64,000 nt of DNA from Tretioscincus oriximinensis. Its lineage: Eukaryota; Chordata; Lepidosauria; Squamata; Gymnophthalmidae. How positions within the stretch are numbered: the first letter of the stretch is position 1; every line of letters begins with the position of its first letter. This document shows, piece by piece, positions 1 to 10,885 of this stretch. Both the position numbers and the translations under genes were made by a program. The stretch spans positions 231,095-295,094 of the forward strand of contig JAJVDF010000206.1 in assembly GCA_022410635.1 (NCBI GenBank), written 5' to 3'. Under the pieces are notes generated by a model that saw only the letters and a program-made list of their open reading frames with translations, was not told the origin of the DNA and did no database searches.

Positions 1-490
1 TACTACTACTACAGGAAAATCATCTGGTATCAAAACAATAACTTGCTCAGGAGTTCTTTAATTTTTTTCTAGACAGAAAAGCAGTGGTTTGCATCCAGCA
101 ATCTATAATCATTGATTAAGGCTGCATCCAAACATTGTTTACTTAATTCATATAGTGGGATATTCTGGAGTAAAGCAGGTAAGGTTGTGCATTATTCCAG
201 AAAATTCAAATAAAGCTGAATAAATAGGTAACGCCTGGCTACAATAGTAGAATAATCAGAACTTCAAATAAGTAATGCATTATTCCTATGATTATGAAAA
301 GATAACACAAAAATCATAAAGCTGAAGCTAAGATTTTTGTTTTTGACTTAAAGTATGTACATATTTATATTTTAATAAATGAATGTCATGGAAATGTTTC
401 ACAAATGTGATTTTTTTTTTGTAATGTTTCGCCAACAAAATCACCCCACACGTATGGGATGTGAAAACAAATTCTATAATCAGGTTATAC
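1..490 (-). other. LTBP1: LTBP1 intron (partial)
   Basis: AT-rich intronic sequence downstream of the 0.5-kb EGF exon. I see no exon, RNA gene or recognisable repeat in it. Confidence 0.6.
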
Positions 491-613
491 CTTGACAACC
501 CCTGGAAGGAATTAACTGGAAGCCATCTGGACAAGTACATTCATATGAGCCTTTCATATTGAGGCAATTTCCGCCACGACAAATGTCTCGGTCTTCTTGA
601 CATTCATCAATAT
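491..613 (-). CDS. LTBP1: LTBP1 exon: calcium-binding EGF (last in window)
   Basis: A 41-codon module DIDECQEDRDICRGGNC, then LNMKGSYECTCPDGFQL. It corresponds to the mammalian LTBP1 repeat containing YDCTCPDGFQL. The acceptor is AATTTAG/AT and the donor is CAAG/GTATAA, both phase 1. Further EGF and TB exons should lie to the left of the window. Confidence 0.93.
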
Positions 614-789
614 CTAAATTGAATCCAAGATTACACAAAAATTGTCAGAATGAGCTATAGAGAAGCCCCCTTGCTGGAGCAATAATGTTTGGGTAAAACA
701 TCCATACATATAGTCAGTTGTAGAACTTATAAAAGCATTATTTAAATAAATAGATATAAATATAAGTAGTGAATAATGATAGTGTCATG

Positions 790-930
790 GAGGCAACAAC
801 CATTAGTTTGGCCACTCTCCAGGAAGCAATGGAAGAGAGAAAGAGCATAGCCTGGCATGCAATGGTCCATGGAGTTATGAACTATTGGACATGATGAATA
901 ACTGAACAACAACAACAACAATTGAAGTAC
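790..930 (+). mobile_element. BovB/RTE-like LINE 3' end
   Basis: The pattern GAGCATAGCCTGGCATGC, then TGGTCCATGG, then a GGACATGA...AACTGAAC stretch ending in (AAC)n follows the 3' end of BovB-type RTE LINEs as known from squamates and ruminants. It is diverged and 5'-truncated, and has no coding content. BovB is abundant in squamates, which supports the organism call. The assignment is from remembered consensus only. Confidence 0.6.
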
Positions 931-1978
931 AGCTAATGAACTAAGAATGAAAATCTGGAAAAGCAAGTGAATTTTAACTTGATAATGAATTGCCAATGAT
1001 GTTGTAAACCTCTAATGGGATGAAGTTGCACAAACGAAAATTTTATCTTTTATACCCACTGANCAATCTTTGTTTCTGATCTCTTGCCAAAAAAACTGTG
1101 AATCAGCATTTTGGGATAAAGTGATAAACTGAAAAAACCCCAGCAAATTAAAGCTGAATCTTGACATGATGGAAAGTGTATGAGTGGGTGGCTTCAATTT
1201 CTGAAATAGATTCATTTCTTTTAGATAAGACTGCACACTCTCAGATAGAATACTTATTCTGTGCATATCCCTAGAATCATCAATATCTCTGGAGGTCCAG
1301 CTGACTTGTATAAACAAGAGGATATACTGTCTGGATAGGGAAACCACAGCCAACCATTGTCTTAAATCATTGTAATGTAAGAATTTGATAAACTGGTTGT
1401 TTTTTAACTGGTTTAACAGGAACCAGTTTTTAAAGTTTTAAAATTAGGGTTAGGGTCGTTCCTAGAATGCCCTGGGAAATTCAAATACTGAGGTGTGATA
1501 AGCCCCCAAATTCAAGATTAAGTCCTGAGTTTCTGAGGAAGGCTCCGGTTTTAAAAAAATGGGTTGGCTATTCATATGCTTCTATGGCTTCTCTTCCATT
1601 GTAGTGCCTCACATGTGGCTAGCTGAAGGTCACACATAACAGCCATCATCCCAGCCAGAAGGCAAGGGAAAGAAGTTGCTCACTCATTCCTGCCAAAACA
1701 GTTCATACTCCTGCTTCAAAGCTCAGGGGACCTCGGGCAACCAACTGGCCATGAGAGTGAGCCAAGTAGGTGGTATGAGTTAGGGTGCCTGCGGAATTGG
1801 GATAGGGAGAAAGCTGGGCCCTTGCTGGGATCAGCCAGCCAGCTTGTCCATATGCCCATTGTATATATGCCCATTGGCATCTTAATGATATCCTTCTGAA
1901 ATTGTGAAATTACTTTTTCTTCCTGATTTCAAAATAATTTCATAAAGATGTCACTGTAGCCACCCAGACAAGCAATAA

Positions 1979-2467
1979 GTCCGCTGCTGCCGCGGCTGTG
2001 GCGGCGTGGCAATTTGCTGGGAGGAATGGAGGGGGACGCTCTGGCCCGCCGCCCTCATCTCGCTGCCCTGGAAGGGGGCGCGGGATGATGACGCGGCTTC
2101 CGGGCGACAGGGGGATAAAACTCCCTGGCGCCCGGCAGACGGGCCAGTTGATCGACGGACGCGNGACAGGAAGGTTGTTCCCTNGCGCTCCGTCCTCACC
2201 ACCCAGCCGCCATTTTGTCGGCTGCACGTGGTGGTGAGCAGACCGCCGTCCACTCCAGCAACGGGACCACAGACGCGGAGGTAAGCATCTGGCCGAGAGG
2301 CCTTTTAGGCCAACAGCGGCCAAGCCTTTAAAGAAAAGGTGCTTACCCCGCGGGGTCCCAGGGGGGGAAGAGCGGATACCGGGCAGGGTCCCAAGGAGCC
2401 CAGGCCCGGAGCGGCGGCAGCAGAGGGGGGTCGGGTCAAAGGGATCGCGGATCCCGAATCACCCCTC
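1979..2467 (+). mobile_element. Ngaro-like element, 5' terminal fragment
   Basis: A GC-rich island of about 490 bp in AT-rich intron. It shares the CGGCTTCCGGGCGACAGGGG, GGATAAAACTCCC and CGGAGGTAAGCA blocks with the leader of the large element at 24.9 kb and partly with the 17.4-kb copy. A perfect 16-bp direct repeat (cccagacaagcaataa) bounds it at 1963-1978 and 2468-2483. It holds a TATA-like ataaaa and a GT donor-like GAGGTAAGC, but no open reading frame with recognisable content. Confidence 0.65.
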
Positions 2468-2497
2468 CCCAGACAAGCAATAATAACTTTTGGTGCA

Positions 2498-2620
2498 TGA
2501 GAGTTATTTATTTATACCCCGCCCCAGGGTGGCCGATAGTAAAAACAGTACAAAATTAACATTTTAAAACAGTAGCAAAAATATCTGAAGGTGGAAGGAA
2601 AAAATGAAAAAAACAATATT
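2498..2620 (-). mobile_element. L2-type LINE 3' tail
   Basis: The reverse complement carries the CACCCTGG...GGGGCGGGGTATAAATAAAT tail seen several times in this window (19.3, 21.0, 38.9, 57.0 kb). It is a 3' fragment only. Confidence 0.6.
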
Positions 2621-2745
2621 GTGACTTATGCTCACTTTGGCACATAAAATATCATTAACTTATGAAGGACAACAATTTGGGCAGCTTGAAATGTAACAAA
2701 ATGAATTTTCTGTAGAAATCTTTGAACAACAGGAGCTGTTCATAC

Positions 2746-2868
2746 CTTCACAATGGTCTTTAGTATGTGACAGCTGGTACCCTTGACCACAGAGACATCT
2801 ATACGATCCAGCTATATTTCTGCATTGTCCATTTGTGCAGAGTTTTTGCTCTTGACATTCATCTACAT
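2746..2868 (-). CDS. LTBP1: LTBP1 exon: calcium-binding EGF
   Basis: A 41-codon module DVDECQEQKLCTNGQC, then RNIAGSYRCLCGQGYQLS. The six cysteines and N/Y hydroxylation consensus are present. The acceptor is ATTTACAG/AT and the donor is TGAAG/GTATGA. The N-terminal halves of this exon and the 4.9-kb exon are similar (CTNGQC shared), suggesting neighbouring repeats derived from duplication. Confidence 0.92.
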
Positions 2869-4006
2869 CTGTAAATGATAAATACAGTACTGTTTACTTT
2901 TAGGAAACACATTTAAAACTCATTTTACTTGCAAAGTGTGTAAGAACTAGGCTATTAGGCCAAAATAATATGCAGTATATAATCCCCCTGAATGCTGTAA
3001 TTAGAAAATGCAGCAATTTAAGATTTTTTTTCTTTTGGGGGGAGCAGGAATTGTCAGTTTTGACTGATGATTTATTGATAATAGCACAAACAATCCTGCT
3101 AGAACTTGATATCTCAAGGAAGCAGAATAGCTGTATATATTTTATCCAGACTGTTTTTTTCATATCCTGTTGCTGTTCGTTTAGAAATTACAGTGATACT
3201 TTCCGTTCTCCCAATAAAAGATGGTTAGTCCTTGCCAGTATTAGGAATTTAACAGGAAAACTCATTACTCTTATATACGAATCCTTCAGAACAGTCTGGT
3301 TTAAGTTCACAGAGATCTATTTTCCCAGAACAGTCTACTGTAAGAAGCAGAAGGTCTTTTCCCTACAAAATTTATCCCCATGTAGCCTCAGATTTCTGTT
3401 CAATACCTCTGTTAAAAATATTAAGAGAGTGGATTTTATCCTTCAATGGACTGAAATTCAAGCAGATGTTTAATGTGGGGATGGTGACTACTTGTTTTTA
3501 CAAAGGTTTAAGCATATGTTTGGCTATTGATTCCACTATTGCCATTTCTGCAAGACTATTATCTGGGTTGGTGTAGGGGATGCCAGAGAGCTTTCTTTGC
3601 CATGAATTTATTCCAGAATCTGGAAAAAATGATGGCAAGAGGATGATGAGCTCTATAGACATAATTACAACAAGGAACAAAATGGTATTAGCACTGAGAC
3701 ACTTCTTTCGGAGGAAAAACTTGTCTCCACAAGTAGGATGTGTTGCAGGAATTACAGAGATTACTGTGAACATATGCATTTGGTTTCGAGGAGATAGAAG
3801 CTAAAACTATTAACAGATTTTGAAGTGGGTGGCTTAGTAAGAAATGTATAAAGCCAATATAGGCTGCATCCAGGCAGGGTCAATAATTTCTGTTCCATAT
3901 GCCCCACCAAGTTGTTATATAGACTGGCAGATTGTGGGTTTTAAAGCCAATTATCCAGATCATCAATTAACTGGGAAAGTCCACTGTGAAAGTGATATAC
4001 AGTGGT

Positions 4007-4398
4007 ACCTCGGTTCTCGAACGCCTTGAGTTCCGACCAGATCGTTATCCGACCAGGAGATCCGAGAAAATTTTGTCTTGGACTCAGACCGAATACTTGG
4101 AACTCGAACTTCTGAGACGAGCCGAATGGCGTTCATTCGGCCCAGCGTGCCTTTTTTGCGTCATCAGTGTGAGTCGCGCGCCTTTTTTGCGTCATCAGTG
4201 TGAGTCGCGCGCCTTTTTTGCGTCATCAGTGTGAGTCGCGCGCCTTTTTTGCGTCATCAGTGTGAGTCGCGCGCCTTGCTTGCATCATCAGTGTGAGTCA
4301 CGCTTTGTGGAGAGAGTCATTGCTTCGGTTCTCGAACAATTTGGTTCTCGACTGTCCTCCCGGAACGGATTATGTTCGAGAACCGAGGTACCACTGTA
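4007..4398 (+). mobile_element. Tc1/mariner-type MITE with inner minisatellite
   Basis: Terminal inverted repeats of about 23 bp: cagtggtacctcggttctcg at the left and its complement at the right, each flanked by TA. That is the TA target duplication of the Tc1/mariner/Tigger superfamily. The inside has no transposase. A sub-terminal second copy of the GGTTCTCGAAC motif occurs near the right end. Five tandem 31-bp units lie in the middle (4150-4310). Confidence 0.85.
4150..4310 (+). repeat. 31-bp minisatellite inside the MITE
   Basis: Units begin at 4150, 4181, 4212, 4243 and 4274, giving an exact 31-bp period. Each has a CCTTTTTTGCG, TCATCAG, TGTGAGTCGCG layout. The first four are near-identical and the last is diverged. 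The unit is CpG-rich. Confidence 0.95.
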
Positions 4399-4818
4399 TA
4401 TGTTATCCTATGTTTGACAATATTCAGTGTTCTGTGTTGGCCTTTCTTATTTCTTTCTGCAATGTTTTCATTTTTAAGAAGTTATATGGAAAATCTTCCT
4501 TGGAGTGACTGACCCATACTTTTTCATTGCTTTTAATTTGGTTTTTACCTACTTCAGTTATTACATACTGTCTTGTGATCTCAGTATATAGGGTATTATT
4601 TAAATGTAACAAATATGGGTTCAGAGCACCTAGAAATAAAATAACACAACTATGCACAGGTGTTCATATGTTTCAAACTTTCACTATGTTTGCGCTTTAG
4701 GAATAGCATGAAAAGAATGTAGGTTGCTCTTGGGAGACCTATTATTAATATTTACTCCCTACCCTCACATTCGCTTTTGGCAAATTTTACAGTTAAATGT
4801 ATTAAACACTTTTTTTAC

Positions 4819-4941
4819 CTTCACACTGATCTCCTGCTGGGGACACCTGGTAACCATGGCTACAAAGACATCTGAACGATCCTTCTAGATTTTCACACTG
4901 GCCATTTGTGCAGAGACTGCTATACTGGCATTCATTTATAT
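4819..4941 (-). CDS. LTBP1: LTBP1 exon: calcium-binding EGF
   Basis: A 41-codon module DINECQYSSLCTNGQC, then ENLEGSFRCLCSHGYQ. cbEGF consensus and six cysteines are intact. The ending GDQCEG resembles the mammalian LTBP1 repeat ending KDQCE, which is the second repeat after the CVPC module. The acceptor is TTTATAG/AT and the donor is TGAAG/GTAAAA. A 5.9-kb intron holding a CR1 element separates it from the 10.9-kb exon. Confidence 0.92.
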
Positions 4942-5429
4942 CTATAAACACAAAGTATTCATTTAAACACTGTCTCCTTGCATATAAAATATTAATTTTA
5001 CTGTCGATGCAAATACATTCAAGACAATTTACCCTCACCCCACTCCTAAAACAGTACAAAAATACAAAAAAGTGCTATAAAATATTTAGGAACCACCAAT
5101 CAGATAGAAAAGCTTTAGAATAAATTTTTAGACAAACATGATATAATTAAAAAGTATCTGTGAGTACTTCAGAATATGTAGATTTCTGTGTGTGAATGAA
5201 ACCTATTCCATAAGGCCCAAAGCATCATCATTTTATTATCCTGTAGATGATATGACTAAGTAGTACCCCAAAAAGGCAATGTGAAATAGAATATTCTAAA
5301 ACAATAACAGGAGGTCTTTCTACAGAATGAACACAATGCATGCATTTGTCTACCCAAGAAAACCCACGATGTTATAGTATAAGTCTCCTAGGAGACTGGA
5401 CAGGGATTGATTTGCACTTCTATCACATC

Positions 5430-5700
5430 CTATACCCTAACCACGATTAAAACAAAATACAAAATTGACATTTTGAAACAACAGTGCCTGAAAGTGATGA
5501 GGAGAAGCTGTTTCTTCAGCCAAATGCCAAGGTAAAGAGATTTGTATCTTCCAAGATTTTCTGAATGTATAATGACGGATGCTTGATGCACCTTGAGAAG
5601 AAGACTATTCCATAATCTGGGGCCACTACTGAGAAAGCTTTGGTGTTGATAATACATCGCAGAAAGCAGTTTTGTAAACAAATAAAACCTTATTTAACTC
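5430..5700 (-). mobile_element. L2-type LINE ORF2 C-terminal remnant and tail
   Basis: On the minus strand the reading SSGPRLWNSLLLKVHQA is the conserved end of L2/CR1-group ORF2 proteins (consensus near PRLWNSLP). It is followed by a KSLYLGIWLKK stretch and a short AT-rich tail. It is 5'-truncated, and it shares sequence with 18400-18480 and 38950-39200. Confidence 0.7.
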
Positions 5701-5734
5701 ACAAACACATCTTCATATTCTTTAAAGGAATAAA

Positions 5735-5890
5735 TAATAATAGTTTATTTATAGCATCCTTTTTACCAAAGGGCAATTGCATATAATTTTTGTTGCTTTC
5801 TCCACAACAAACATCTTGTGAAGTAGGTGGGGCTAAGAAAATTCTAAAGAATTGTGACTGACCCAAGATCACCCATAAATAGTATGCATA
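5735..5890 (-). mobile_element. tRNA-SINE, 3' part, reversed
   Basis: The reverse complement contains TTTGTTGTGGAGAAAGCAAC, also present in the intact SINE at 16.7 kb, followed by the L2-like tail. The tRNA head is diverged or lost. Confidence 0.65.
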
Positions 5891-6556
5891 AAACTGAGTA
5901 TAAACAAAACTGTGGATGTACGGTAATTTATAATGGGAGGTTCAGAACATATAAATGTACTGCAGTCTGTCAACATTTGCATGTCAAAATTTAGACTGTA
6001 AAACAAATATGTTAAGATAGGAACAAACGTCTACATAAGAAAAGTCTTGTGGATCAAAACAATTCATATCAGAGTTTGCGAAGGAAAGATTTGATGACCA
6101 GAATGCAGGCATTAGTTCAATTTCTACACAGATTAAAATATCTGCCAGAGACTCTTTTCTGACTGCACTTCTTGCAAAATAATCCTTTTAGGCTGAGAAT
6201 GAATCATATGACTAAGACCAAACTTCCTCTTTCCAAGGAAGAAGGGCAGAAAATCGCCAGGAGAGAGAGCCTGGAGTTTTGGGAATTTTAGTTTAAAAAG
6301 AAGGTTTTTTCCTGCAAAACCAAGCCCCTGAAGGGAGAGGAGCTTCTGGTGGAGTGAGAGGGAGGAGCTAGCAAACCAGCTCAGTCACTTCCTCTTTCCA
6401 GCCCAAGGAAGAAGGGCAGAAAATAGCCAGAACGTCTCCAGCTAAATTAGAAGATAATTCTATTTAGATTTTATATGTATTATTTTTAAAATACTAACTA
6501 ACAGTAATAATATAAACCCAGCTCAGCTGTGAGGTAAGCTCCGAAATTTAAGCAAT

Positions 6557-7514
6557 ATGGAAGGAAAGAGTGGTCCCATGGTCTTCTGCAGTGAGTGTAA
6601 TATGTTCACAGTACTGCCAGAAGAGAAGACAAACTTCATCTGTCACAAATGCAAGCTTGTGTCGCTGCTGGAAGAAAAGGTGCNGAATCTCGAAGAGAGA
6701 GTGTCCATTCTAAAACTCATTAGGGATGCAGAGGTCCAAACAGAAGAGCCCCTTCTGATTCATGAAGAGAAAGAAAATCCTAGCATACCAGTAGGAGAAG
6801 CGGAATGGAAACACGTGACTCAGAGAAGAAGGAGGGGTAGGATTCTGTCAGCATCTTTACAGCTTACGAACCAATACCAGGTTCTCATGCAAGAGAACAA
6901 TGAAGAGGAGCAGAATTATACATCTAGATCACCCATGAGGAGCAGTCCAGTTATCGCTCAGAAACCTCGAACTGAGGAAACGAACTACCCCAGAGAAGAA
7001 GAAAAGGAGAGTGGTGGTTGTGGGGGATTCCCTTTTGAGAGGAACAGAAGTGGCTGTGTGCAGACCTGACTTAACTTCACAAGAGGTTTGCTGTCTTCCA
7101 GGAGCATGGATCAAAGATGTGTCTGAGAGGCTGCCAAGACTTTTTCATCCAACAGATGACTACCCATTTCTATTGATACATATAGGAACAAACAACACTG
7201 CAACACAGGATTTTGAAACTATCTGTAGAGATTTCGAGAATCTAGGCAGGAAAGTGAAGGAACTGGGAGCACAGATAGTCTTCTCATCTATCCTCCCAGT
7301 GGATGGCCATGGAAGAAGAAGATGGAACATGATTTTGAAGGTAAACAACTGGCTACGACGGTGGTGCTACCAACAGGGATTTGGATTTCTAGACCATGGA
7401 GTGACCTACTTATATGATGGACTCTTGGCAAGGGATGGGCTGCACCTTACAAGAATGGGAAAGAATATTTTTGGAAGGCGTCTGGCATCACTCATAAGGA
7501 GAGCTTTAAACTAA
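6557..7514 (+). pseudogene. CR1 ORF1 protein, frameshifted
   Basis: Residues 10-32 hold a C-x2-C ... C-x2-C zinc-knuckle-like pair (FCSEC, ICHKC), followed by a heptad-like leucine-rich coiled coil (LLEEKV-NLEERVSILKLI). After a frame change near 6990-7010 comes an SGNH/GDSL esterase domain: VVVGDSLLRGTE (block I), IHIGTNN (block III) and DGLHLT (block V His). This zinc/coiled-coil/esterase order is characteristic of CR1 ORF1 proteins, which bind RNA and aid retrotransposition. The frameshift separates the two halves. The catalytic Ser, Asn and Asp/His motifs are all still visible. Confidence 0.88.
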
Positions 7515-7561
7515 AGCAGAAGGGGAAGGGAAGTAAAAGGGCAGGTAAACATGCACAGCCA

Positions 7562-10420
7562 ATGAATGCAGAGGACAATCTTACTGGCCAAATAAAAAGA
7601 AAAGAACAAAGGCAAAATGTTTGGGAGAGACCCAGAGAAGACAAGCTAATTCACAAACTAAAATGCTTCTATACTAATGCACATAGCATGGGCAACAAAC
7701 AAGAAGAATTGGAGATGTTAACACAGGAAAATAAATATGATGTCATAGGCATCACCGAAACTTGGTGGGACGAGACATATGATTGGAATACAAAGCTTAG
7801 AGGTTACAACTTATTTATAAGAAACAGACTTAACAAAAGGGGAGGAGGTGTCACGTTGTATGTTAGGGAAACATATACCTCAGAGGTTCAAGTTTCAGAA
7901 AATGGAAGCTCTGTAGAAACCGTCTAGGTAAGAATACAAGGAGAGAAAAACAGAAAGGACATCATCGTGGGAGTTTATTATAGGCCTCCTGGACAAACAG
8001 AAGATATAGATGAACTCTTCCTACATCAGATGACTATGCTCTCAAATAAACATGATACAGTGATTATGGGAGATTTTAATTATCCAGACATTTGCTGGGA
8101 ATCTCTCTCGGGCAAAACTCACGGGTCTACTAAATTTTTATCTTCTCTAGCTGTTAATTTTATCTGCCAAAAAGTGGAAGAAAAAACAAGAGGATCCGCT
8201 ATCCTGAATCTAATTCTTACCAACAAGGAGGAAATGGTTGAGGAAGTAAGGGTGGCTGAGACCTTGGGCTGCAGTGACTATGCAATCATTGAATTCTACA
8301 TAACAAAGGGAGGAAGACCCGAGAGGACTCAGATGTCAAGACTGGATTTCAGAAGAGCAGATTTTGATGGACTAAGAAGGAGGGTAGGAAGAATCCAATG
8401 GATGGAAGTCTTAAAGGACAGAAATGTTCAAGAAGGATGGGAAATCTTACGAAATGAGATTCTAGAAGCACAATCTTTAACAATTCCCCAAAGAAGAAAA
8501 CATGGGAAGCATCTAAGGAGGCCNCTGTGGTTGAACCCAAATCTTAATAAATTACTAAAAAGGAAAAAAAAATACTGTTTATGAAATGGAAGAAGGGGGA
8601 CATTTCTAAGGAAGAATATAAGTCAGTCTGCAGTAATTGCAGGGCAAGTGTCAGAAAAGCTAAAGCTGAATATGAACTGAGTCTTGCAAGGCATGTAAAA
8701 AGCAATAATAAAGGATTTTGGGGGTACGTCAAAAGAAAAAGAAAAGCTAAAGATGCTATAGNAGTTCTACAGANGNAAAATGGTGAAATGATCAAAAACA
8801 ATACTGAGAAAGCTGAACTTCTGAACACTTATTTNGCAACTGTTTTTTCTGAAAAAGGACATACAACAACAGCTGGCCTTCATTCTGCTATTGAAGGAAC
8901 AAAAGAATCAAAACACTTAATAGACAGAGAAAAGGTGAGGGAACNCTTAGCTAATTTAAATGAATTCAAATCTCCAGGNCCAGATGAACTACATCCCAGN
9001 GTACTGAAGGAACTAGCAGAAGTAATAGCGGAACCACTTGCAGTGATCTTTGAAAATTCATGGATAACAGGAGAAGTCCCAGTAGAATGGAGAAGAGCAA
9101 ATGTTGTCCCTATCTTCAAAAAGGGTAAAAAGGTGGAATCAGGAAACTACAGGCCTGTGAGTCTGACTTCAATACCAGGAAAGCTCCTTGAACAAGTTAT
9201 AAAGCAGCATGTATGCCAGCACTTGGATAGGAATGTAGTAATTAACCACACCCAACATGGATTTGTAACAAACAAGTCATGCCAGACTAATCTAATTTCC
9301 TTCTATGATAGAATTACCAAATGGGTTGATCAGGGAAATGCAGTAGATGTGGTATATCTTGACTTCAGTAAAGCATTTGACAAAGTATCTCATTCCAATC
9401 CTTATGGGATTGACAAAACAACAGTTAGATGGATTGAAAACTGGCTTAGTGATCGTACTCAAAGAGTGATAATAAATGGTTGCACATCCAATTGGAAGAA
9501 TGTTTCAAGTGGAGTACCACAAGGGTCTGTCCTAGGCCCAGTGCTATTTAACATATTTATAAATGATCTAGATGAAGGAATTGAAGGAAAACTTATCAAA
9601 TTTGCTNATGACACAAAACTAGGCAGTGTTGCTAATACTAAACAAGATAGAGGTAGGATTCAAAAAGATCTAGACAAGCTGGAACAATGGGCTGAAACTA
9701 ACAGAATGGTACATCTGGGCAAAAATAATGAAAACAGCACATATAGAATGGGAGGAATATGTCTGAGCAGCAGGACAGGTGAGAAGGACCTTGGTGTTTT
9801 GGTAGATCACAGATTAAACATGAGTCAACAGTGTGAAGCAGCTGCAAAAAAGGCAAACACAATCCTGGGATGTATCAAGAGGGGCATAGAATCTCGCTCA
9901 CGTGAAGTAATTATTCCTCTCTACAGTACGACCACACTTGGAATACTGTGTTCAGTTCTGGGGGCCCCAATTTAAAAAGGACATTGATAAACTAGAGCAA
10001 GTACAAAAGAGAGTTACAAGGATGGTGAGTGGTCTGGAAACCATGTCCTATGAGGAACGGTTAAAGGATCTGGGGATGTTTAGTCTGCAAAAGAGAAGAC
10101 TGAGAGGAGACCTGATAGCTGTCTACAAATATCTTAAGGGCTGTCACAGAGCAGAGGGATCAGCACTGTTCTCATTAGCACATGGAAGGACTAGAAACAA
10201 TGGAATGAAACTGCAAGGGAGTAGATTTACATTAGATATCAGAAAAAACTTTCTAACTGTCAGGGTGATAAACCAGTGGAACAGTTTGCCCACAGGGGGT
10301 GGTGAGTTCACCTTCACTGGAAGTCTTCAAACAGAGACTGGACAGTCATCTGTCTGGGATGGTTTAATGAATCCTGCATCGAGCAGGGGGTTGGACCCGA
10401 TGACCCTGGAGGTCATCTAG
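7562..10420 (+). pseudogene. CR1 ORF2: endonuclease-reverse transcriptase, broken
   Basis: The APE-type endonuclease reads NAHSMGNKQEELE, then GITETWWDE, then YYRPPG and MGDFNYPDICWE. An in-frame TAG at 7925 interrupts it. A frameshift at a poly-A run near 8560-8580 and another near 9930 (back to the first frame) break the rest. The RT domain shows [43 protein letters not shown] and FA(N)DTK, with the second catalytic Asp codon position carrying an N. About eight residues seem lost just after DKVSH. The C-terminus keeps QKRVTRMV, MFSLQKRRLRGDLI and VINQWNSLP. Confidence 0.9.
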
Positions 10421-10739
10421 TTAGTTGGATGTTAGATAAGGTACAACAGCAATACCCATTAAGGTACAACAATACTCACACACAAATCAACCATTTATCA
10501 GTTACATTCTCTAAGATTTTGTATTTTGTCTAATTGTTGGCAGGGTATAAGTATATATAAATAGATAAATAAAATAAAAATACTACAGAGTCCTGATTAT
10601 CAGAACTGAATTTAAATTTTCCACCACAGCACAGTACCATAGTACTAAAGATTGGTGCGTGAAAAATGTGCATTATCGCAACTTGCTGTACCACAATGTC
10701 ACTCTTTAATTCAATCAATTCAAGATTGCTACAAAAAAA

Positions 10740-10866
10740 GCAGTTTAGCAACTTTTAGATACTGTTTTATACTGTTTTTAATTTGTCAATTTTGTATTGT
10801 TGTTTAATTTTTGGCTGTCCTGAGTCCTTTGTGTGTAGGGCACAGTATAAGAATAAATAAATTAAT
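10740..10866 (+). mobile_element. L2-type LINE 3' tail
   Basis: TGTTTTATACTGTTTTTAAT...CTGTCCTGAGTCC...GTAGGGCACAGTATAAG then (AATAAAT)n is a diverged version of the tail seen clearly at 19.3 kb. It abuts the acceptor side of the intron. Confidence 0.6.
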
Positions 10867-10885
10867 AAGACTCCAAGATACTTAC

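Larger units (their letters stand above)
614..2745 (-). other. LTBP1: LTBP1 intron
   Basis: Holds a BovB/RTE-like 3' fragment (about 790-930), a GC-rich Ngaro-like 5' fragment (1979-2467) and an L2-type LINE tail (2498-2620). The stretch 930-1960 shows nothing I can identify. Confidence 0.7.
2869..4818 (-). other. LTBP1: LTBP1 intron
   Basis: Contains the MITE at 4007-4398. The stretch 2869-4000 shows no exon or repeat I can name; the open frames there lack domain features. Confidence 0.65.
6218..10428 (+). mobile_element. CR1-type LINE, nearly full length, decayed
   Basis: A plus-strand (antisense to LTBP1) element with 5' UTR, ORF1 (6557-7514), ORF2 (7562-10420) and a short 3' end. The 5' UTR contains a direct duplication of a 40-bp block (CTTCCTCTTTCC...GGAAGAAGGGCAGAAAAT) at about 6223-6263 and 6387-6432. 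Both ORFs carry frame breaks, so it is not autonomous as sequenced. There is no poly-A tail, as usual for CR1. About eight single N calls fall in ORF2. Confidence 0.9.
4942..10885 (-). other. LTBP1: LTBP1 intron with CR1; expected EGF exon not found
   Basis: Holds an L2 LINE remnant (5430-5700), a reversed SINE piece (5735-5890), the CR1 element (6218-10428) and an L2 tail (10740-10866). No minus-strand EGF cysteine pattern was found in its unique parts (4942-5430, 5890-6218, 10430-10740). Confidence 0.75.

Noticed and set aside
1443..1457. Telomere-like TTAGGGTTAGGG
   Set aside because: Only two units; far too short for an interstitial telomeric repeat.
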